DNA of 64,000 nucleotides from Ectocarpus siliculosus (taxonomy: Eukaryota > Sar > Phaeophyceae > Ectocarpales > Ectocarpaceae). The stretch lies in the NCBI GenBank assembly GCA_000310025.1, contig FN649735.1:583947-647946 (forward strand). Reading direction: 5' to 3'. Positions 35,457 through 47,400 of this stretch are shown piece after piece. The notes under the pieces were generated by a model. It ran no database searches. It was not told the origin of the DNA and saw only the letters and a list, made by a program, of their open reading frames with translations. The number at the start of each line of letters is the position of its first letter. The stretch's first letter is position 1. The translations under genes and the position numbers were made by a program.

Positions 35457-38400
35457 ATGGCAGAGAGCTTAGCCACGGCGTTGGAGCTGACTCCTAGGGG
35501 TGCCGATTGTTCAGCTGCGGATGCTTCGGGCTCGCTGTCGAAGCGGTATGGCCAGTCTCGAACGAAGGTTGCTCAGCAACGAGAGCGTACGGCGACGTTG
35601 GCAAAGCCCGTGGTTCGTCGGCACGTCATGAAGGACTTGACGAAGGTGGGAGTAGGGTCATCAGGTGGGAGTAGGGTCATCAAAACGTCCATGAACCCTG
35701 GGCGATGTTTGCTGTACACACTCATGTAATGTGAACTCTGCCGCCTAGACTGTGCATGCACAACTGCAACTTGGAAACCAACCACGTTGATTGATCACGT
35801 TAGACTACTGACCTGTAGACTGTATGTACAAGTCGAATTCAACGAAGATAGACCGCCAACCAGTCTAGACTATAGCATACAGTGGTGGTCCCGATATAGT
35901 GGCACCCTGAATAGTGAAATGCCCTCAATAGTGGCATCAAAATCTTTTGTCACAATCTCAACCCGATATAGTGGTATTGTACCACTATTGAGGACGGGGC
36001 CCTCAATAGTGGCATTTCGGGCATCTCACCCCCCCAATAGTGGCAATTCAAAACGCCGGAGCCTCCGTGTTTTTCATCGCAAGCTCTGTCCAAAGACGCA
36101 AGGGAGATTTTTTTGTCGAACGTGGGCAACATGTACGTCAAGAGGACACATTTTGTGACAACGAGGTAGAGCTAGACAACACCGAAGGTTCTGAGAGTGA
36201 GAGAGGTGGAGGGATGAAGGCGCCGCCATCGTTCGCGGAACTGTCTGGGATTTTTGGTCCTCTAGAAGAGTACGCGGAGTCGTGTGGCATTGGCGAGGCC
36301 GGGCATTTCCTCCGTAAGGCAAACATGGCATTCTTCGCAGCACACGCCGCTAGACCGTCACGCAGTTGGGTATACTGTAGTGGTATTGATAGGTCGGTTG
36401 ACGCCTACAGGTGCAAAAGCATCGTGACGGTTGGGATTGTTGCGCCGGAGTAGGGATTGTTCAGCGTTTTCAACTTGGTTGTTCCAGTTGGTTTCGCGTA
36501 CATTGATGTTTCAACATGGATGCGTGTTTTGCTTGTGTTGGACCCCATCATGGGTGGCCAGACAACACAAAAAAAGATAGTGGTACTTTGTGTGTGCAGT
36601 CCGCCTGCACACAAAGGTAGGGTGTGATCGCCAAAGGCCTCGTTGTCACAAGACGATCAAGTGTCAACGCACACGTGATGGGCAGACGCCTGCGTTTGTT
36701 TTCACGCGGATACTGGTGCACACAACAAAAGAGGGCGGACCCTGGATACATGTACAATGCATACATACGAGTGAAGATCCAAAGGAACAACTGTCCGTAG
36801 CGGAAGCATCAAAGCTTATTTTCCGATATAGTGGCATTGCCCTGAATAGTGGCATATTTTCCTCTTGCCACTACATGCCACCATATCGGGACCACTACTG
36901 TACTGCAAGACTAACCACCGAACGCATCATGTCAAAACCAATGACGTTGAGAGGCTGCCACGAAACCATATATATTGGCCATCATCACACACGTTCGGTA
37001 CATGGTACCTGGGATTTGACGAGAAAAAAACAAAAATGACCACCTGCAGGAAATTGTAAGGAATCCATCTGTGGAAGGCCGTGTAAGGGCGGCCCTACTC
37101 TCTCACGATTGAATCGTGTATATGCATATGCGGGCAAGAGTCAAGTGCACATACACGGGGAATCATCTGTTGAAGCAATTCAAACTCGTTATGTTGATAG
37201 GGAACACTTTTGCACTCGTATTTGTCCGTAGCTGCTACGTGATTCTATCTCAAGGGGTGAACGGGTTGATCCATAGCCGAAGGAGAGTGGTTCGATGCTA
37301 TCTAAGAGGCGCTGCTCTCTAAGAGGGCGCTTTTATCTCTCTTTTTTCCATAGCATTTTGGAAATCGCTGTCCATGTATGTCTGGCCAATCGTTGCCAGC
37401 TGTCTCAGTTTCACTGCTGTTGACGCCCAGGCGATTGCCCTGCAAGGTTCCCCGTTTGATCATCACGCTGTTCGCCACCACTTTTCACCCACGGAGTTTG
37501 GACGGCAACTCAGCCCCCAATCTCTGGAAGACGAACCCACATTGTTTTTTCTGAAAATCAATGTCAAAATCAAATGTCAAAACCAATCACGGTGACCGGC
37601 CGCCACTAAGCAATACATATGTGTCTCTCACACGTTAGTACATAGGTTTTTGACTAAAAGCAACGGCCACCTGTAGGAATTCATAAGGCATCCATCGTGG
37701 AAGGTCGTGAACGGGCGGTCCTACTCTGATGCGGCCCGAACCTTTCGCCTTCCGCTGAACTCTGCACTCCTCTTAGCCTCCGATCTCGGAGAGGTAGTCC
37801 TTCTCTTGACGTGACGCGCATCTTCTGAAGGCATCACGAAGGCGCCAACGCGCTATACAAGAACGTGCCACCACTTAAGAACTTAGCAGTTACAGGACTT
37901 GAGCATTAAACAAATCCAAAGTCTAAGAACTTGGACACAAGGACATGTGCTCAGCCAAGAATCCTACCCTAAAAACCTAGATAGTCACACTAAACCTATA
38001 TAGCCGCCGGGGGGGTACCCCATAGACGAAACAGGAAACGAGGCTCGGCCATAAGAGGTTCTTAAGTTCATTGTATCGCCAGTTTACGCTGGGAGTTTTG
38101 TCAGACGCGACGAGGTCTTCGTGGGATTCCCTCGGCGATGCACGAAGTCCAGTTTCTAGCAGATGTCTCTCAACCCTCACTGCTGTAGACTTATTCGAAC
38201 ACGTACCTTCGAACGGGGCAGTATCTCGAACGGGTGGTCTGCACAAGAAGTAACCAAAGTGCAGAGAAAAACGTAAAAGTACCTTCTCAATATATGTTTT
38301 TTGTTTCCGCTGGGCTGACATCAGTGCTTTCTCACAGTACACTTTTGGACACACTCAAACAGACTCAAACAAGTTCACTATCCAAAATTTTCCCCCAACA

Positions 38401-41400
38401 CTCGTGTTAAAAAGAGTAAATCAAATCTCTTGGTGCGGGTTGCGATCTCAAGGCGGGTAGTGTTTCTTTTGTGGCATTTACTTTTTCTATACACCAAAAC
38501 GATTAACGGTCATTTCAACGGGGCTCTTTGTCGTAATTGGAACCGCTCAACTCCTTCGCAATTTCGAAGGCCGAGCAAACAAGGAGGTGTTGATGTACAC
38601 CGAACACGGTTTGTTTAGGAAATGGTAGCAAAACGGCTGCTTTTCAACACATCTCCGCGTTGCAACGGTGTTGTACGGTGGGCGGCCTCTTTGGGTGCAA
38701 CAAGCTTTTTGCAGTGGAGACGCCCAGAGAGGGTAACAGAAGGAGCCCTGTGCACCGCCTCGTAGCTGCTCGGGTGCCTTACAAACCATGGAGTGTACGG
38801 TACCGTGAAAATGTCGTGCCATGATAACATTTCCAAATGGTGGGATGGATTTTCAGCAGGTAGATTCGACGAACTATTTCCGCAACACAATTGTCGGAGC
38901 AACCCTGCAAACCGCAACAGCTGTCTGGTAGTGTGTTTGGTCGTTTCGGGCAGTAACATAAGGCTGCTTGTACACCGCCTCTCAGCAGCCTGGATGCCTT
39001 ACAGCTACTGGGGTAAATTTAGGTGTCCTTTGGCCAGGGTCTGGTCGAAAGGGAGAGGATTTTGCAGCGGCTTGATGGTTTTTCAAGCAACTCTCCGAAC
39101 AGTAGCAGCTTCGATTTTCGACGGAGTTATGGACGAGTATCCAAAGGCAACCATTACGCCATCTCTCAGCAACCTGTGGCTTAGAACCTGTGGGCTAACT
39201 GCTTTTCGTGGTGGAGTACATATGTTGCGCAGGGACTTTCACAAAATGTGAACTATTTCGGTCCCAACCCCCTTGTCTCCATCCTTGTACGTCATGGCGC
39301 ACGGCTCCCCGACGATTTTCTGACCAACGATGGCCGTGCAATAAACCTAGAGAGCGATCCTATCCAGCTACTCCAGCGGTGTCACGGTCTCAGACGAGTC
39401 TCTACCCCGGGCTTCTTGTCGCTGCGAGATCGATTCTGGCCGTCATTTGGCGCCAGGAAGACTTTCGAGTGTCTTCGATGTGCCAACATAATCAAGCCTC
39501 ATTTTCAGTGAAAATAAGCGGGAACCTTCGGATTTCCTTTAAGGCTTCGAAACATTATTTTTCCTTTGAAACGATATTGACTACGCCCCCACCACATCCC
39601 TGTCCCGGACATCATGCCATTTTGTAATTCATCTCGGAAATTTCCAGGAGGAGATTCAGGCCATGGTAGATCTAGCGTACTGGTCCGACTTCGACACATC
39701 TCGCAGAGACGCGGCGTCCGCGTTCGCCACCCTCAGCATGAATGGTGACCGGCTGACTTAGCGGCAAATCTGAGACGGATACGGGGTAGGAATGGATCGT
39801 GCTCTCTCAAGTTTTAGACTTCACATGGACATTCCAAGACAGACAGACCACCAGTATCGAGGGTACCAGGAGCTAAGACCAAAACCTGGGTATTTTGCTA
39901 GCCGGATGTTGTATACCATGATTTTCGTGAATCAAGGACGTTCTGGGGTGTGAAGTGATGTATGAGCTACGAATTTGGTGTTGGTCCACACACAGCTGCA
40001 AACATGAGTGGAATGTACGCGTGCTGTCAGCCCACCACGCTTGTAGTATAGAGCAATATGGCACTGGTATCACATGTTCTGGAGTACTTGCCCTAAACGG
40101 GGGATTCACAGCCATCATCGGGGCTTGGCTGTAGTGTACTTGACCCGCCTCAACCACGCGCATTGTAGGTGTCGCACACCCGAACACAATCATCTGAAAG
40201 TGCGAGGAGTTGGACCTACGCATTTCGTATATTTCCGTTCTCTGGTGGTGGACTCTATATTAATTTGTACGGAGAAGAGCCTCTTCTCTAGTGCATTTCC
40301 AGCTCTCCGTGGGGCGATTCTTGTCTTCCCGCTTTTTTCTAACTTTTGGGCCAAGGCACGCCTCTCACGTTTGTGTGCTGCTGTCGCTGTTCCCATCTCT
40401 TATTTCTCCATGTGAAAACAGATCGCAATGTTGACGTGCTAGACAGGGCTGGCGTGCTGGGCGCGGTCTTGGCTCTTATCGCGAGAGAGGCCACCTCCGT
40501 CCGAAAGAAACGACCGCTGAGCAAGGCCAGCGCCGACTGCCTCCAGGTCAACACACCTCCCACTCATGCAAGGGCGGCACAATCGTGGTGCTGTAGTTGG
40601 CTTGCCCGAATCGTGTTGGCGACAATCGAAACCGGCATGATGGAGATAGCATTATTTAGTATTTCTCTTGGGCAAGCGAAAATAACAAAGGGGAGCCGTT
40701 TCTGGCTCTGTAGCAGTATCCATTTTAGAAGTGCGGTGCCAACTTGTGCTAGCATTGCTGCCGCTGTCCCTTTTTGGTGGCGACGCGGAGTGGGTAAAAG
40801 TCATTCGGTTTCGACCGTTCAGTTTGTCTATCAATTTGCTGCCTTCAGATACGTGCACGACGTGGCTTTTGTCTTTCCCCCGGTGTAGGATGCTTCGTGG
40901 TGTCTTCGGCGAATGCTGCGGCGGGACGACATCAAGAGCCGGTTCCTCGAGGCCCCGGGGGGACTGACCAACGTCCTTGCTCTCACAGGGGCCGAGGAAG
41001 TCTCCCTCAGGCAGTGAGTTTCGCGATACATACACCGACAGGGGTGCATTCTAAGCTTGGCGTTGTTGTTTTCTGTGACCTTGACCATCGTTCGAGTTCT
41101 GGTGTGCTGGTATTGGCATTCATCACTTTTTGCCGGCGCTCACAGCATCTCTGCCGGGTAGGATCTCCAATTCGTGGTCACACACACACAGAAGGGTTCC
41201 TTCTCCTTGAGGCCCCTCCATCCACCCCTCCTGCGGTGCTGGATAGGTGTAGGAATACCAGAAGAGACTCAGGGCGAAGTGTTTTTTTTTTTTAATACTA
41301 ACTGATGCGGATGGACATCGAATCGCAGGAGGAAAATGGGTCCACACATGATGTCACCTTTTCTCAGTTTCCTTCTCCCCTGCACCAAATTCATAGGCGT

Positions 41401-44400
41401 TTACTGTAGACGTAGGCGTGATATCCGGCTTCAGAAGAGATGCGGGACGACCGGCGACAAATTGATAACATTCCTCCCCGTCCTCACCGAAACAGGGCAG
41501 CGGTTCAGATACTTGACACGCTCTGCGCGTACCCCCCCGCGCAGCCTGCCATCGTGCGCGAAGGTGGCGCCCGCGTCCTGGTGGCGCAGCTTGCTAGCGA
41601 GGATGAGTCGCTTCGAAGGTGCGCGCTTTGTGTGCGTGTTGTGTGCGAGAGGGGGTTCCGAAAAGGGCAGGTACATAGATTGGGAGGGGGTTGAGGGTTG
41701 GAGGGAAGGTTTCTGGCACCATGCGAGTGGTGATATAATTCCATCCGTGGTGATGTTCGGTAATTCATTTCGGACCGGGACGGTGGGGTACTCAAACACT
41801 CAAACCGAGTCTAGAGTTCCATGTACTCGGGATTGCAGTAGGACCCATGGGGAATCGACATCGTACGATTCTATTCCTGATTCAACTTGTTTTATTTCTA
41901 AGAGGGGCACATTGACATAACTTGAGGACGGTGCTGCAGATGTGGTTCATTGAAGGGTTTGCGAAAACATGTCGTATTATCCGACATTGACATCTAAGAG
42001 AATAGGGGGTGTTGAGGTCAGGCCTCAACTTCTCGTCTCGAATGCTTCACAGCGCATTTTGCGCGGGAGCATGCATAGTTCAACACCAGCGTAGAAAACA
42101 ACAAAGCGGAGTAGGTTACAACACTTTGAACGGCACTCCCGCGGCGACGAACAGAGCGGTGTTTGTGTAGCGGACTCACTCGGATGTGTTGGAGGACACT
42201 ACGGCCAGATGTATCGTAGGAACGACTTCAGAGCTCTTCGAACGACTTTAGAGCTCTTTAGAACCCTGGTTTTCGAATCACCCATTTACGGCTGCGACGC
42301 CCAAGGGATTTCCTTGCAAAAAAACAAAAAACGTTAGTATGGTTCATGCGCGAAGCACGACCAACGACGTTTTGTCCCGCGCTACAACGCCGTGTTCCCT
42401 GTGTTTCCAGGACCGCAGCGAGAGTGGTGCGAGGGCTGTCGAGAAGCCCTCACACTACCCCGACAAGCCTCATGGACCCCGACATCGTCCGCTTCCTGCT
42501 GTGTCTTCTCGAGGAGGGAGACGAGCCTGCGGAAGAGCAAGAGGTGGGCCACAAGCAGGGATAAGAACCTTAGGGTGTAGAGCGATGGGAAATTGTATTG
42601 TAAATTGACTTGAAGTTGCAGAGTGGGGGCGTGATGTCAAAATGCGTTGACGGAATAGTGGGACCTACGTTCTCCGTTGGGCGCAAGCTGGTCGACTACC
42701 GTGTTGTTTGTGCGCTATTTTTTATCAACGGTAGATTGAAGGCAAACGCAGAAGTAGAAACGGTGGAATTCATACTATGTGACCCCGTCTATTGCGCCAG
42801 GAATACACCAGAGAGTGTAGATTGGCGCTCAGAATAGATGGGGCGGGAGAAAGAAAATGATGGACTTGCCTACCCAATTTTGCTCGATATGTTTTACCAT
42901 TCTGCTTCTTGCCGTTGTTGTGGGGCCCGGTGCTTTGCGTTCTACCCGAACAGGAGACTCTGTGCATCGCGTACTTCACCAAGGTTTCTAGCGACGAGGG
43001 TGCTTGTTCGGAGCTGGCGGAGTTGGGGCTCTCGCGGTACCTGATACGGGTGCTGCCAGAGAGGAGGCTGGAGCTGCAGAACAGGTGCAAGGAACCAACT
43101 CTGTTACCTCAGGAGTACAGCGGTGTTCGTTCCAACGAGGGCTGTTGATTTCGAGACTTGGCACGCTTCACTGCTGCTGTTAACCACCAAAGACGTGGGC
43201 TTCTTTCGCCTCTGGCGATTTTGTGGGTTGTCTATTCTAGTCTGAGCTTTACTCACACTGCGCTTCTGATAGCTCTGCGGGTGCTGGTGGTCTTTGGGCT
43301 GCACAGCACGAAACGTTCGAGCCACGATGATCATGTCCAGTTACACCCACACTCGTCGACGGATAGTTGGTAAAGGGAACAGGAAGCCAAATGACAAAAC
43401 CCCAAACGCTTTTGAACAGCGTACGCGGCCGTTGCGAAGATTTTGATATTTTGTATGCATCCTTCCATATCGTATTTGTTTGGTTGCGAACGGACAAGAG
43501 AACTGACGATCCGTGAGCAGATGGTCTGGAGCTATTCGTTTGACACTGTATGAGCGGTCGATGTGTTCGCGCTGTGCGAAAACTCCATTGTGTGTTAGTA
43601 ACGCCTTCAAGGTGTAGTTGCCCTCCTCCCTTTCACCCTCTCCTTGTGAGCGCGGGTTGCGGGCCTGGCATGAAGAGGACAACACAAGGGTTGCAAAAAC
43701 TCTCCGAGCGATGCCTAGTACGGAACGACGAACTTGCTCTCTTCCCCTATTTGTTTCTTTTTTTTATGGCGTATCTCTTGTATGTGCGGCTCCTTGGCAG
43801 TGCGTAACGGTATTTTCGCAGCCCATACTGGGTCACTCTGGTTGTTCTTCGTGGAAGTGCGTAGGTAAACAACGGAAGCACATTTCTGTGCCGAGGTGAT
43901 TTGTCATGACAGGGAGTGAGTGGCATCGGACGAAAGACGAAACGTTTGTAGTCTGCAGGCAACAACACACGACATCGCCATCACCACAACAGCACCAGAT
44001 CGCCAGCAGCCATATCCATCGTTTGTGGGGGACCTCACCATTGATTGTTCTTGAAAGGTTGGCCATGCTTAAGGCCCTGGAACGGATGGCGGGCAGTCCC
44101 AGATGTGAAAAGCGCCTCATTGACGAGGTGTGTGTAACAACTTTCATTATCGAACACCCGCAATTCTCCCAGGTTCTCCAACGCACTCTAGCTACAACTG
44201 CAGTTTGTGTCACGGGCCGTGACGGGTCGAGCTACTTTCCCCCAGACAAAAAACAATCACTTACCTAGGTTACCATATACGACACAAGAAAGCACACCCC
44301 CTGAACCGATTTTCAAAGGTCGATTTCTCGACTGCAGAGCGAGTCACCGCGCCGAAAACGGCGTCGTTGAAGCCGCCTTGTCGAGAGCTTTCCGAAAATG

Positions 44401-47400
44401 TATCGTTTCCTTTATGCATATTCTTCGTCGTGGCGCAATCGAGCTTTGAAAAGTGGTCCAGGGGGTGTGTTATCTTGTGTCGTATACGGTACATGAACAC
44501 CCAAAAAATATGTGCGTCCCTTGTCCATCCATCTCATCGTACTCGCAGCACCGCCCCTCATTGATTCGCCGACTAAACAATTCTCAATGACCGACGCAGG
44601 GCTTGTTCGAGGCGCTTGTGGGTCTCTGCTTCAACGAAGTCGCTTCCTTCGTCCACGGATGCCAGAACTACCTCCGCCAGCGCCGAGAGATAGAAGGCGT
44701 TTTTTCTTCTGCGGCGACGCCTCCATCCGCCGCCGCCGCTGGTGCTGCCACGAGCAGCTCGCGCACGAAAGGCGGAGGTGGCGCGCGCTGCGAGTCCATC
44801 GTGTCCACCGGAGGCATGTCTGCAGGGGCGGGGGCAGGGGGGCGGAGGAAGGAAGCCGAAGGGCGGTTCACCGAGGTGTGCGGCTAAGCAGTAGGAGCTT
44901 TCGTGCGCGTGTGGCCTGAAGCCAAACGCGGGAGAGACGAAGCGATGAGTGAAAAGGCCCGTCGTGTCTGTACCACAATATCTGTGGAGGGGGGGGTGAA
45001 ACGCGGCAAAATCCGTGTTCGGTCCACGTCTTGACCCTGCTGAGACAGTGTAACCCGACACGACCCATTCTGTTGGTCAAGAGCACACCTCAATGGCCTG
45101 GGGCACCATAATAAGCAATTCAAACGTGTGTTCATCATGCGTCCCCCTCGCGACTACCACCTGTATCCCCTCACGAAAGCGGTTACATACCGGACTTTCG
45201 GCGCCGTCACGCCCACACGGCTCGTTCCGCTTACCTTCCCGCCTGCCTTCTCCTGACTATTACTTGCTCCGTTCCACCAAGGAAAAACTCGAGGTGGCCA
45301 TGGACGTGGCGAGAACGTGCATGGCGATGTTCGCGCACCTGACGGCGAGGGGTCACGGCAGACGAGCCCTGCACGCGGGGGTGCTGGCTCACATCAACAG
45401 GTACACCGCAGGGAACACCTCGGTACGGCGCCGGCACAAAAGCTACACACATATATATATATTCCGGTAGTTGGCGGCGCGCCTCTATCGGTTTGGTGGT
45501 TCTTGGACACCGCGAGCACGTCGCCGCCACTAGAGCTATCGATACACCGGTAGTTGGCGGCGTGCCTCCATCGATTTGGTGGTTCCCACAGTGGGCTGAG
45601 GGCCGCCAGTTCCCCAGTTCCTTGGCTAGGAAGGGGGCTGTTGACTGTTGTCGCGGGATACATGTCGCGGCGAGTGTGTCACCACTGGCAGGCCCTGCCC
45701 AGAGAGGTTGGGCGTGTCTCGTCTGCAGGCACGGGGAACCTCCGCCGCATGTCGACCCTACGCTGCTGTATACTGTGCCCACTTGTCCAAGTCCGATGTG
45801 CTAGTAGCAGAGCTGCGTGCACGTTTGGCCAACCTGTCTGGTTGCCAAGCAGCGGTCGTATGTTGTTCACGATATGTTGTCCCCGAAACGTGAACAGAGT
45901 ACCACGGATGTCGCCGCGCCGTTTTATCCGTCGCAGCTTCTTGCGCCAACATGATCGCATGCCGCGGTGGGCGTTTCCCCCACATCTTCACATCGTGAAC
46001 TCCAACCTGTACCTCGAACCCCACGACCTCCCGCATGCCTGCCAGCGGTGTCTGTGGGGTAGGAACGGCACTATTCTTCCAGAATACGCAAGCAACAAGC
46101 CAATGACTGCTGTAGGGCAAGCCGCAACAGATCGCGCGAACCCCCGTGCGCACTGCTAACGTCCGACTGCTCTGGCAGAGCAAGCTAGAGCCGCTCGCCA
46201 GCTTGGTTGCACTCAAAGCTTCACCGCCGGTCTACATCCCGTCCCCCGAGCCTACACTAACGCCGTGGCAGTATTGAGTTTAACGGCCTCTTTTCCCTCT
46301 CGCGTGCACGTTGCAGCGTGCCCATCGGGGCTGGAGACGATCCTCACATGACCGGATCTCTAAGCCAGCTTGTGCTCGACCTGTCCGCAGTTGCCATGGA
46401 AGGAGAGGTGATTAACGTTCCCTCCGGGAGAACCCACATACCATCGATTTGCAACGCTTGCCCAACCACGTATACCATCTCCCAACTCCAACAAACTGCC
46501 GCCTAGAAGCATTGATATTTCAAGATGTTTGGTCCACGATGTCAGCATGGCTCAAGTTTTTTCTGTTGATTACTGTTCCTTGGCAATTGTTACGGTTGCG
46601 TTGAGTATTCTAGGTCCTTTTCTTTCCTGCCAATTTTTTATTTTCGCGATGTGCCCGTTTTGGGATAGTTAGCCTCTGACCACAGACGGCGTCTGCGTCA
46701 GTCGGACCAGTGCGGATGCTAGAAGATACTGAGCAGAGAGCGGTAGGGCTTTTTTATCGTGAAGACAACAAATGACGTCGGCCTCTGATTTGCGGACTTC
46801 TTGCTACAGTAATGTGAACCGGGGTTGGTTCTGAAGAGGTTCGTCTCTAGACCCTTCTTAGATACGAAGCCAACATCATTCTACAGAGGTTACCCTAATG
46901 AGGACGTGATTTTAGGATCTAACATGTTGACACCGGTTCAGATGGAAAACCCTGGAGCTCCCTTATACTTGCCGGAATAACACTACGCATCGAGTGCAAT
47001 CGCTGTTGTTGTCGTTGTTGCTGCTGTTGTTGTTGTTGTTGTTTTGGGAGGTGGTGGTGGTGGTGGTTTATGATGTGGTTCTCCGCCCTCCCCACCGGAC
47101 ATTACTCTTTCATGGAAACAGTCGCTAACGGGGACGGTAATAACACAACGCCCCGGTGACGAGATCTGTCTTTTCGAAATGACCAAAAAGCCAACCCTCG
47201 GTGCACGAGGCGCTGAGAGGTACCCTAGACATGTATCTATCTCCCCGCAAGGTTCCCCCCTGACATTTTTTTCTCGAGGACCTGGAGGTGTGATACTGGT
47301 GATTGCAGGAATCCTCTTACCACGGGAGCCGTTGAAACCGTCGATCGCTTCGTGTTGTGATCGCCTGTGATCAGGAGAACCGCCTTTCCTTCGTGGGACA

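Noticed and set aside
36040-36453. 137-codon frame inside the Tc1/mariner-type element as a transposase
   Set aside because: No DDE-type or helix-turn-helix motif visible and far too short; element treated as non-autonomous.
36927-37735. Direct repeat pair as long terminal repeats of a retroelement
   Set aside because: No TG...CA ends, primer site or coding content, and the interior is only about 0.45 kb; evidence is insufficient.
38600-39640. Possible extra armadillo exon at 39248-39511
   Set aside because: Composition and sequence are not ARM-like and no in-phase acceptor/donor pair links it to exons 1 and 2.
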